Below the pieces are notes generated by a model, which did not search any database, was not told the DNA's origin, and saw only the letters and a list, made by a program, of their open reading frames with translations. This document shows, piece by piece, positions 26,366 to 33,323 of a stretch of 64,000 nt of DNA. Position numbers and translations under genes: made by a program. Origin of the DNA: RGIG7213 sp045657205 (GTDB lineage: Bacteria; Bacillota; Clostridia; Oscillospirales; CAG-272); NCBI GenBank assembly GCA_045657205.1, contig JAZOSS010000057.1:1-64000 (forward strand). Direction: 5' to 3'. The stretch's first letter is position 1; each line of letters begins with the position of its first letter.

Positions 26366-26492
26366 TCGGCTCAAGTTTCGTTTTCACCGTATTATTTACA
26401 ACCTATAAAAAACACTTGCTTATCTTTTTGGATATGCAAGTGTTTTTGTGTAATTGTAACAAGTGATTTATCTAAAAATTAACTTGAGCCGG
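26366..26492. repeat. Inverted repeat CGGCTCAAGTT enclosing a terminator hairpin
   Basis: TCGGCTCAAGTT (26366-26377) is inverted at 26481-26492 (one mismatch). Between them lies a 12-bp stem, AAAAACACTTGC (26408-26419) with GCAAGTGTTTTT (26436-26447), which has the form of a bidirectional terminator. The outer 13-mer is shared with the terminator at 16021-16033, so it is a dispersed sequence. Confidence 0.65.
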
Positions 26493-26544
26493 CCCCGTTC
26501 ATTTTTATATAGAAAATTTTATTATAAAAAAGCGATTTTTATAT

Positions 26545-27018
26545 TTAGTTTTCTTTACCCGTTACAACAGTAAAATAATTTTCCAAAAGCTCCGACGGCA
26601 TATTGTAAAGCACGGTACCTTCATTCGTATCGTCACGTATGCACAGATAAAGAGTATCTCCTTCAAGATAATATTTATCCTTAAAATATCTTAGTCCCGC
26701 CTTTGCCTTCACGGGATCAAGCGGTGTTCCCTCAAATTCGGGCGGCAGATATTCCCAAAGCGTATGCGCTGCTGACGGTATCCAGGCGGAATTTGACGTA
26801 TGCGCCTGCAAGCACTTATACACATCGCCCTCATACACCGCCGTACTGCCGAGAGAATACTGTTTATTTTCTTCCCAGACAGGAAGAGATGAGCTTATTC
26901 TGTTAAGCTCCTTTGCTGTCAAAACCTCGGAGAGCATCTGATTTTCCGATATACAGAGTTTTTCAAGCACCTTCATTTTTTCGTTATACGCATACACCGC
27001 ACGTTTAAGTCTTTGCAT
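26545..27018 (-). CDS. Phage-tail-like protein with carbohydrate-binding module
   Basis: A 157-residue protein with an N-terminal helical part, then a module resembling the chitin-binding CBM5/12 fold: YSLGSTAVYEGDVYKCLQAH, TSNSAWIPSAAHTLWEY. Such modules are common in small proteins downstream of phage tail-fibre or baseplate genes of Firmicutes. The C-terminal third (YFKDKYYLEGDTLYLCIRDD) looks like a second small beta domain. Its ATG overlaps the preceding stop in a TAATG junction, so the two genes are coupled. No lysis, integrase or capsid gene is near. Surface recognition is an inference. Confidence 0.65.
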   Translation of the reverse strand: MQRLKRAVYAYNEKMKVLEKLCISENQMLSEVLTAKELNRISSSLPVWEENKQYSLGSTAVYEGDVYKCLQAHTSNSAWIPSAAHTLWEYLPPEFEGTPLDPVKAKAGLRYFKDKYYLEGDTLYLCIRDDTNEGTVLYNMPSELLENYFTVVTGKEN

Positions 27019-28391
27019 TATCCCTCACCTCCTTCCGCCAGGAGTGTGAGCTGTGTTTTAAGCTCTTCTATATCGCTTTTCAGCGAATCTATGACGAGAA
27101 TCGTGTCGGCGTTGTAAGATATCTCAAACGGCACACGGCGAACGTTTACATTTACCTTTGAAGCAGTAAAAGTTATTTCAGCCGGTGATACTTTATCCAC
27201 GAACGGTTCTGCATATTCATAATAAACGGTTATATCCGTACCGTTTTCAATTTCACGGTCAATAAGCGAATAAAACAGTTCTTTTGCCTCATCGCCGCCA
27301 AGCTTTTCATCTCCGTATGTAAAATTCATATTTCCGTCATCGTAATAACAGCCATTTTCACATTCATCAAGTGTCCCGCACCTTACAAAATGTGTACAAA
27401 GCGCATTTATTCCCTTTTTGCCTCGCGGATACATTTCAGACGTATCCGTAAAAATATTTGTATTTTTATCCGAAGTATTTACGACGCTCACATTGTAAGG
27501 AATACTTCCGCAGTCACCGCTTACAGCATCAACAAGAAACAGTTCACCGTAGAGCTTTTTGAATTTTGCAACGCCTACTCTGTGAATGACTTCGCCTTTT
27601 ACGACGTCGTAAGTGTCCTTCACTTCATCGTCAAGAGAATATAAAATTATGTCCTTTCCGGGCGATATATTATTTGAACCGACAAGTATTCTCGAAGGTC
27701 TTTGACTTGAAAAATACGAAGGGGTATCGGGGGATTTTCCATTCGTTGGAACCGTCTCCTGTGTTTTTCCCAATAACATAAAATGAAAAAGTTTAGAACC
27801 GACGAGTACGTTATCGAGAGTTGTCGATGCCGCCACACCGTCGCTTTTGCAGAACACTCTGTAAACATTTGCGTAATTTATTGAATGTTCGTAAAGCTCT
27901 TTTGCAAGCTCTTGTCTTTCAAGTTCAGCCAAATTGCGTTTTTCTTCAGCAATTACTCTTTCTTTTTCCTTTTCGGTTACCGAATTTACTTCTTCAAGAA
28001 GCTCCGACTGTTCATTTTCCAACTCATCGTAACGGGAGATAAGCTGTAAATATACGTCCTCTACAGGTTCTGCAGGTGTGCCGTTCGGTGTAAGTATACT
28101 GCTTCGGCACGGTATTTTTGCAGGGGCTGTCGTACGCACTGCCGGTGCGTACACACCGAGATATACAGCAGGCGGCGATATTATCTCGCGCGGAATAAGC
28201 ACCGTATTGCTGTTCGGCAAAATAACGTCAACGTAGTTTTTGCCGTTTGTAAATCTTACCGTTTTCGTTACACCTTCCCACTCCCCGTCAAAAGTGAAAT
28301 GGACGGAATAATCCGAATTGTCACATATGGCAGGTGGCAGGTCTTTTATTGACGTAAGTGTTTTGTTTTCGATTTTAAAATCAAATTGCAT
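27018..28391 (-). CDS. Phage baseplate/tail-fibre-like protein
   Basis: A 457-residue protein. The N-terminal domain (residues 1 to about 105: YSVHFTFDGEWEGVTKTVRF, IPREIISPPAVYLGVYA) is of a type I know from upper-baseplate or fibre proteins of Firmicute prophages. A coiled coil follows (residues about 120-175, Glu/Lys rich), then a long beta-rich region, and a C-terminal coiled coil (LKSDIEELKTQLTLLAE). The frame opens at 28484, but that codon overlaps a consensus promoter; the ATG at 28391 has GGAAAGGA upstream and is used here. It is paired with the CBM5/12-like gene. Isolated from other phage genes, it may be a relic or a domesticated module. Confidence 0.65.
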   Translation of the reverse strand: MQFDFKIENKTLTSIKDLPPAICDNSDYSVHFTFDGEWEGVTKTVRFTNGKNYVDVILPNSNTVLIPREIISPPAVYLGVYAPAVRTTAPAKIPCRSSILTPNGTPAEPVEDVYLQLISRYDELENEQSELLEEVNSVTEKEKERVIAEEKRNLAELERQELAKELYEHSINYANVYRVFCKSDGVAASTTLDNVLVGSKLFHFMLLGKTQETVPTNGKSPDTPSYFSSQRPSRILVGSNNISPGKDIILYSLDDEVKDTYDVVKGEVIHRVGVAKFKKLYGELFLVDAVSGDCGSIPYNVSVVNTSDKNTNIFTDTSEMYPRGKKGINALCTHFVRCGTLDECENGCYYDDGNMNFTYGDEKLGGDEAKELFYSLIDREIENGTDITVYYEYAEPFVDKVSPAEITFTASKVNVNVRRVPFEISYNADTILVIDSLKSDIEELKTQLTLLAEGGEG

Positions 28392-28455
28392 TTGTTCCTT
28401 TCCATCGGCAAGTGCCGATTTTTTCGGGCGGAAAGCGAACATATGTTCTTTTTTG

Positions 28456-28484
28456 ATTATACCACAAAACTTATTTTTTGTCAA
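28456..28484 (-). promoter_or_regulatory. Consensus sigma-A promoter of the phage-like gene pair
   Basis: Minus strand TTGACA (28479-28484), exactly 17 bp, TATAAT (28456-28461): both hexamers perfect. This shows the phage-like pair is transcribed on its own and fixes the translation start downstream at 28391. Confidence 0.85.
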
Positions 28485-28504
28485 TAGAAATTATTAAAAC
28501 ACAT

Positions 28505-28536
28505 CGTATTGCCCAGCTTAATTGCTCGGCAATACG
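28505..28536 (-). terminator. Candidate terminator at the end of dapA
   Basis: CGTATTGCC (28505-28513) pairs perfectly with GGCAATACG (28528-28536); the dapA stop lies in the loop. The minus-strand downstream sequence is only moderately T-rich, so termination is uncertain. Confidence 0.45.
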
Positions 28537-29414
28537 TCCTCATACGCTTTTATTATCTTGTCGTGCGTTTCGTTTTTGCACCTTATAAGCGGCAGGCGTA
28601 ATTCATCGGAACACACACCCATATGCGCTAAAAGCGTTTTTATTCCGATAGGATTTGTTTCCTTACCGAGTGCGTTTATCAGCGGATATATTTTTTCAAA
28701 CTCAGCCTTTGCCCCGTCAATATCCCCTAAAGTAAATTTGTCATAAATTTTTTGCACAGCACGCGGCAAAGCGTTTGAAATAACGCTTACACAGCCCTTT
28801 GCCCCCAAAGAAAGAAACGGCAGTATGAGATTATCGTTTCCGCAGTATATATCGCATCCCGAAAGACTTGTGAGCTTTTCGGCTATATCGTTTATATCTG
28901 TGGATGCTTCCTTCAGTGCGCTTATATTTTCGTGTGCGAACAGAAGCTCTGCCGTTTTGCAGGAGATATTAACCCCCGTGCGTGACGGCACGTTATACAT
29001 CATTAAAGGTATATCGACAGCCTCCGCAACGGAAAGATAATGACGGATAAGTCCCTCCTGCGGAGGTTTATTATAATACGGCGTTACGGTAAGTATACCG
29101 TTTACACCTATCCTTTGTGCGGAAAGTGCTGAATTTACCGCCCCGGTTGTATCGGCACCGCCGCAGCCCGCTATAACGAACGCCCTGCCGTCTATGCAGT
29201 TGACGGCAAAATCAAGTATTTTTTCTCTTTCCGTCGGCGTTATGGCAGGGCTTTCACCCGTTGTACCGAGTATAACTATTCCGTCAACTCCCGCTTTTAT
29301 CTGTCCTTTTATAAGTGACTTGAAAGACGGATAATCCACCTGCATATTTGCAAAAGGCGTGACGAGTGCGCTTATCACACCGTGCGGAAACCGCTTTTTA
29401 TCTGTATAGTTCAT
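28518..29414 (-). CDS. dapA: 4-hydroxy-tetrahydrodipicolinate synthase
   Basis: Condenses pyruvate with aspartate semialdehyde, the first step of the diaminopimelate/lysine pathway; it also feeds dipicolinate for spores. The 298-residue length is normal. Visible signatures are GVISALVTPF, GTTGESPAIT, the tyrosine in MMYNVPSRTG and the Schiff-base lysine in SALKEAST, followed by IYCGNDNLILPFLSLGAKG. It is a single gene here with no other lysine-pathway gene nearby, divergent from queA. Confidence 0.96.
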   Translation of the reverse strand: MNYTDKKRFPHGVISALVTPFANMQVDYPSFKSLIKGQIKAGVDGIVILGTTGESPAITPTEREKILDFAVNCIDGRAFVIAGCGGADTTGAVNSALSAQRIGVNGILTVTPYYNKPPQEGLIRHYLSVAEAVDIPLMMYNVPSRTGVNISCKTAELLFAHENISALKEASTDINDIAEKLTSLSGCDIYCGNDNLILPFLSLGAKGCVSVISNALPRAVQKIYDKFTLGDIDGAKAEFEKIYPLINALGKETNPIGIKTLLAHMGVCSDELRLPLIRCKNETHDKIIKAYEDVLPSN

Positions 29415-29438
29415 TTCGTACCCCGTAATAAATAACAG

Positions 29439-29475
29439 TTGAAATTTTCACATTATATCAATATAATATGAAAAT
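29439..29475 (+). promoter_or_regulatory. queA promoter with a 15-bp operator-like inverted repeat
   Basis: TTGAAA (29439-29444), 17-bp spacer, TATAAT (29462-29467). An inverted repeat of 15 bp arms with one mismatch and a 2-nt centre (29444-29458 with 29461-29475) fills the spacer and -10 region. It lies in the gap between divergent dapA and queA. Confidence 0.6.
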
Positions 29476-29536
29476 CCCATATATATTTTATTCGGGATGT
29501 TTTTAATTGCCAATCTTAATTTTCAAAGGGGAGCAA

Positions 29537-30604
29537 ATGAATAACGACGGACTTTCAACAAAGGATTATTTTTACCACCTGCCCGAGGAGCTTATCGCAC
29601 AGTCACCGGCAGAAAAAAGAGATGCCTCGCGCCTTATGTGCGTTGACAGAAAAACAGGAGAGATATCGCACCGCATATTCCACGATATAAAAGAGTTTCT
29701 CGTCCCCGGAGACGTACTTGTAATAAACAATTCAAAGGTAATTCCCGCAAGAATACTCGGTGAAAAAAAGAAAAAAGAAGACAGCGTGTCAGACGGTGCG
29801 AAGGTTGAGCTTCTTTTGCTCAGAGCACGCGGAAACGACGTATGGGAATGTATCGTACATCCCGGAAAACGTCTGAAAAAGGGTGCTGAAATGACTTTTT
29901 CGGGAATACTCGAAGCTGTGATAGAAGAAGTGCTTGATAACGGAAACAGAACCGTAAGCTTTAAATACGACAAAAAAAAGTACGGAAACATCTTTGCCGT
30001 TCTGGACAAGGTCGGAAGTATGCCGACACCGCCGTATATAACGAAAAAGCTTGAAGACAAGAGCAGATATCAGACGGTCTACGCCGACAAAAACGGCCCG
30101 GCGGCTGCCCCCACGGCAGGACTTCACTTTACAAAAGAACTGCTTTCGGAAATTGAAGAAATGGGCGTCAAGGTCGTGCCCGTAATGCTTCACGTCGGGC
30201 TCGGCACGTTCCGTCCCGTAAAGGTCGATAACATAAAAGAGCATAAAATGCACTCGGAATATTTTGAAATTTCCGAAGAAAGCGCAAACATAATAAACAC
30301 GGCAAAGAAAAACGGATCGAGAATAATTTCCGTAGGTACGACGTCAACACGTGTACTTGAAAGCGCATCGGATGATGACGGCACGCTTCACGCAATGAGC
30401 AAGGACACGGATATATTTATTTACCCCGGGTACAAATTCAAGGTCGTGGATGGACTTATAACGAACTTCCACCTGCCCGAAAGCACCCTGCTTATGCTCG
30501 TGTCTGCGTTTTCATCGAGGGATATAATGCTTAACGCATACGACGTTGCGGTAAATGAAAAATACCGCTTCTTCTCCTTCGGAGATGCGATGTTTATATG
30601 TTGA
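29537..30604 (+). CDS. queA: S-adenosylmethionine:tRNA ribosyltransferase-isomerase
   Basis: Makes epoxyqueuosine on tRNA from preQ1 and the ribosyl part of S-adenosylmethionine. The 355-residue protein shows the family blocks YHLPEELIAQSPAEKRDASR, VLVINNSKVIPARILG, TAGLHFT, HVGLGTFRPVK and TNFHLPESTLLMLVSAF. The frame opens at 29507, but ATG at 29537 follows AGGGGAG by 5 nt. The other queuosine genes (tgt, queC-G) are not in the window; tgt, often adjacent, is absent here. Confidence 0.96.
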   Translation: MNNDGLSTKDYFYHLPEELIAQSPAEKRDASRLMCVDRKTGEISHRIFHDIKEFLVPGDVLVINNSKVIPARILGEKKKKEDSVSDGAKVELLLLRARGNDVWECIVHPGKRLKKGAEMTFSGILEAVIEEVLDNGNRTVSFKYDKKKYGNIFAVLDKVGSMPTPPYITKKLEDKSRYQTVYADKNGPAAAPTAGLHFTKELLSEIEEMGVKVVPVMLHVGLGTFRPVKVDNIKEHKMHSEYFEISEESANIINTAKKNGSRIISVGTTSTRVLESASDDDGTLHAMSKDTDIFIYPGYKFKVVDGLITNFHLPESTLLMLVSAFSSRDIMLNAYDVAVNEKYRFFSFGDAMFIC

Positions 30605-30653
30605 AATCCGCACATAAAGCACCCGAAAACAAGAATTTTATACGCATAATATG

Positions 30654-30687
30654 TTGACAATATAATCATAGTATGATATAATATCAT
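30654..30687 (+). promoter_or_regulatory. Promoter and palindromic operator of the RelB/YafQ operon
   Basis: TTGACA (30654-30659), 17-bp spacer, TATAAT (30677-30682). A perfect palindrome ATGATAT-A-ATATCAT (30673-30687) covers the -10 box, as expected for autorepression by the antitoxin-toxin complex. Confidence 0.75.
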
Positions 30688-30704
30688 TGAAAGGAGTTGA
30701 TATT

Positions 30705-30986
30705 ATGCCTAAAGTATCAGCAAATATAAGCATTGATGCCGAAACAAAAGTAAAGGCGCAGGCGATGCTTGCCGAATTCGGAATGGATCTGTCTACTGCT
30801 GTAAATATTTTTCTTCGTCAGATGATCTACGAGGGCAAGATTCCGTTTTCAATCACCAGAGAAGTTCCTAACAAGATAACAGTTGATGCAATAAATGAAG
30901 CGAAAGAAATATTGAATTTCCCCGAAAAGTATAAAAAGTATGACAGCGTAGACAGTATGATGGAGGACATTCTGGGTGAAGTATGA
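30705..30986 (+). CDS. RelB/DinJ family antitoxin
   Basis: Antitoxin of a type II toxin-antitoxin pair. The 93-residue protein has an N-terminal ribbon-helix-helix DNA-binding region (KVSANISIDAETKVKAQAML, LSTAVNIFLRQMI) and a C-terminal toxin-binding tail. The RelB/DinJ signature, FGMDLSTAVNIFL, is clear. The TTG at 30687 opens the frame but belongs to the operator; ATG at 30705 has AAGGAG 8 nt upstream. It overlaps the toxin gene by 11 nt, giving translational coupling. Confidence 0.92.
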   Translation: MPKVSANISIDAETKVKAQAMLAEFGMDLSTAVNIFLRQMIYEGKIPFSITREVPNKITVDAINEAKEILNFPEKYKKYDSVDSMMEDILGEV

Positions 30987-31251
30987 GATCGTTCCTTCAA
31001 ATCAATTCAAAAAGGACTTGAAGACAGCACATAAGCGCGGATATGACCTTGATAAAATCAAAAAAGTGATCGCCGCACTTGCAAGCGGTGAAACCCTTGA
31101 TCCCAAATACCGCGATCACTCTTTGGCGGGAAATTACAGCGGTTGCCGGGAATGTCATATTCAGCCGGATTGGCTGCTCGTATATCAAGTAAATGAAGAC
31201 CGTCTGATCTTACTTTTGATCAGAACCGGTACGCACAGCGACTTATTTTGA
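30976..31251 (+). CDS. YafQ/RelE family mRNA interferase toxin
   Basis: Ribosome-dependent endoribonuclease of the YafQ branch. The 91-residue protein keeps every catalytic position known in E. coli YafQ: His48 in RDH, His61 in CHIQPDW, Asp65, Trp66, Arg83 in RTG and His87 in THS. It is therefore expected to be active. It starts at GTG 30976 inside the end of the antitoxin gene, with GGAGG 9 nt upstream. A terminator-like hairpin follows. Confidence 0.92.
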   Translation: MKYEIVPSNQFKKDLKTAHKRGYDLDKIKKVIAALASGETLDPKYRDHSLAGNYSGCRECHIQPDWLLVYQVNEDRLILLLIRTGTHSDLF

Positions 31252-31330
31252 ATTTAATTCGACTTACAAAATTTTGCAAACTTCGACGTTTCGATGTTCA
31301 TCATATAAAAAATATGAAATTTAATAATAC

Positions 31331-31368
31331 AAGGTATGAAGGTTTTGGCTTTCATATCTTTTTATTTT
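31331..31368 (+). terminator. Terminator after the toxin-antitoxin pair
   Basis: A 12-bp stem with wobbles (31331-31342 with 31349-31360), then a run of T residues interrupted by one A. Confidence 0.55.
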
Positions 31369-31448
31369 GCTTTCTTTCGGTTTTATGTTTAAAATCGGAA
31401 TTTTTAAGAAAAAATAATAGCAGAACATAATCAAAAGGAGAGAGCAAA

Positions 31449-31823
31449 GTGATCATAAAAAGAGGAGATATCTTCTACGCGGATCTCTCCCCCGTTATCG
31501 GAAGCGAGCAGGGGGGACTCCGTCCAGTTTTAATAGTACAAAACGACGTCGGAAATAAATTTTCGCCAACCGTTATTGCCGCCGCAATAACGAGCAGAGT
31601 ATCAAAAACAAAACTGCCGACGCACATCGGAATATACGCTGACAGCTACGGTCTTGCAAAAGATTCCGTCGTGTTGCTTGAGCAGATACGCACCCTTGAC
31701 AAGCAACGCCTTAAAGAAAAGATGGGGCATCTTGACGAGGACGTGATGGAGCAGGTGAACGAAGCAATATCCGTAAGCTTCGGACTTTCGGAAAACAACC
31801 TGAACAACACTGCAATTTCTTAA
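31449..31823 (+). CDS. MazF/PemK-type endoribonuclease (NdoA-like)
   Basis: Ribosome-independent mRNA interferase. The 124-residue protein matches the Bacillus NdoA/MazF layout: KRGDIFYADLSPVIGSEQGG at residues 4-23, RPVLIVQNDVGN, TVIAAAITSRV, and LLEQIRTLDK. The start is GTG with AGGAGAG 6 nt upstream. No ribbon-helix-helix antitoxin gene lies upstream; the preceding gap has no coding frame. In many Firmicutes ndoA follows its antitoxin and alr; here it is alone and lies 12 bp before a spore germination gene, so the two are probably co-transcribed. Confidence 0.92.
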   Translation: MIIKRGDIFYADLSPVIGSEQGGLRPVLIVQNDVGNKFSPTVIAAAITSRVSKTKLPTHIGIYADSYGLAKDSVVLLEQIRTLDKQRLKEKMGHLDEDVMEQVNEAISVSFGLSENNLNNTAIS

Positions 31824-31834
31824 GGTGCAAAAAG

Positions 31835-33238
31835 ATGATAAACTCAACATCCATTGATGAAAAAATACGTTTTTTTGACGATGCTTTGAGGATTTCCGAA
31901 AGCTTTGATACCGTACGCAGAGATATAATATCGTGCAACGTGCGATGCAGTTTTTATTTCGTTGACGGTCTTACCAAAGACGAGGTAATGCTGCGTATAA
32001 TGGATCTGTTTATGAAGCTGAAAGAGTTTGATACCGCCTCCGTATCATCACTTAAAGCCTTTTGCGACACGTATATACCGTACGTTGAAGTGGAAAGTGC
32101 GAAAAACGAACAGCACATGATCACTGGCGTTCTTTCGGGGATGACGGCTATGGTTGCAGACGGTATTCCGGGTGCCGTTCTTATCGACTGCCGAACGTAC
32201 CCCGTACGCGGAATAGAAGAACCGGAAAACGACAAAGTGTTAAGAGGTGCGCGTGTCGGCTTTGTCGAAACACTTGTTTTTAACGCCGCACTCATTCGCC
32301 GCCACATAAGAGATCCGAAGCTTACGATGAAGATAAAAACCGTCGGCACGTCGTCAAAAACGGATATCGTGCTTTGTTATCTTGACGGAAAAGCTGACAA
32401 AAAACTGCTTGAAAGTATAGAAAAAAAGCTTGATGAAATAAACGTGCCCGCACTTTCCTTATCAAGTGAGTCACTTGCGGAATGTCTTATAAAAACACGC
32501 TGGTACAACCCTTTCCCGAAAATACGGTACACAGAGCGTCCCGATGCGGCATCGGCAAGCATTATGGAAGGAAGCATTATCGTTTTATGCGACAATTCCC
32601 CGTCAGCCATGATCCTGCCGACGTGCATATTTGATTTTTTGCAGGAAACGGACGATTACTATTTTCCTCCCCTCACAGGCACATATCTTCGCTTTGTGCG
32701 GTGTTCGGTTTTCTTTTTGACTGTATTTTTATCCCCTCTTTGGTATCTTTTAATAACGCACGACGAGTATATTCCGCGTTGGCTTGACTTTATCCGTATT
32801 GAGGAGGTATCGGGGCTTCCCGTAATAGTACAGCTCTTTTTGCTTGAATTTGCCGTTGACGGCTTGAAGCTTGCCGCACTTAACACGCCGTCTGTCCTTG
32901 CGGGGAGCTTTTCTATAATAGGCGGTCTTATACTCGGTGACTTTGCCGTTAAGGTCGGCTGGTTCGTACCCGAAACGATACTTTATACAGCCTTCGTCAG
33001 CATTGCAAACTTTGCACAGCCGAGCTACGAGCTTGGATACGCGTTCAAATTTATGCGCCTCATCCTGCTTTTGCTGACAGCTTTGTTTGAAATTTGGGGA
33101 TTTATTGCAGGAGTCGTTCTGACAGTCGGTCTTATATGCACGAACAAAACGGTACAAGGACAAAGAAACTATCTTTATCCGCTCATACCGTTTAATAAAA
33201 AAGCACTCACACGGCTTTTGATAAGAAAAAAATTATAA
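31835..33238 (+). CDS. GerA-family spore membrane protein, SpoVAF-like
   Basis: Spore inner-membrane protein of the GerA A-subunit family. The 467-residue protein has a large N-terminal soluble part (IRFFDDALRISESFDTVRRD, VLIDCRTYPVRGIEEPE, GARVGFVETLVFNAALIRR) and a C-terminal half with four to five membrane spans (from about residue 275). The match is best to SpoVAF, normally the last gene of the spoVA operon, but no other spoVA gene is near. Its role in dipicolinate channel or germination complexes is known for Bacillus and inferred here. A strong terminator follows. Confidence 0.85.
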   Translation: MINSTSIDEKIRFFDDALRISESFDTVRRDIISCNVRCSFYFVDGLTKDEVMLRIMDLFMKLKEFDTASVSSLKAFCDTYIPYVEVESAKNEQHMITGVLSGMTAMVADGIPGAVLIDCRTYPVRGIEEPENDKVLRGARVGFVETLVFNAALIRRHIRDPKLTMKIKTVGTSSKTDIVLCYLDGKADKKLLESIEKKLDEINVPALSLSSESLAECLIKTRWYNPFPKIRYTERPDAASASIMEGSIIVLCDNSPSAMILPTCIFDFLQETDDYYFPPLTGTYLRFVRCSVFFLTVFLSPLWYLLITHDEYIPRWLDFIRIEEVSGLPVIVQLFLLEFAVDGLKLAALNTPSVLAGSFSIIGGLILGDFAVKVGWFVPETILYTAFVSIANFAQPSYELGYAFKFMRLILLLLTALFEIWGFIAGVVLTVGLICTNKTVQGQRNYLYPLIPFNKKALTRLLIRKKL

Positions 33239-33282
33239 TCAGCACAGCTGTAATGATCGTCATTCTCGTTTTTGTGCAAAAC

Positions 33283-33320
33283 AAAAAACTTTTCCGAGCT
33301 ATCGTTCGGAAAAGTTTTTT
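33283..33320. terminator. Bidirectional terminator
   Basis: A perfect 15-bp stem (33283-33297 with 33306-33320) flanked by A-run and T-run. It ends both the spoVAF-like gene and the convergent ABC operon. Confidence 0.9.
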
Positions 33321-33323
33321 ATT

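Noticed and set aside
26219..26492. Terminal repeats of an insertion sequence
   Set aside because: The arms are separated by a few bases or by about 100 bp with no room for a transposase, and no target duplication is evident.
26545..28484. A prophage
   Set aside because: Only two tail-like genes are present; no integrase, capsid, terminase, lysis genes or attachment-site repeats can be seen.
31248..31430. 60-codon frame between the YafQ toxin and mazF, considered as a mazF antitoxin
   Set aside because: No ribbon-helix-helix or other antitoxin features, no good ribosome site, and it crosses a terminator-like hairpin.
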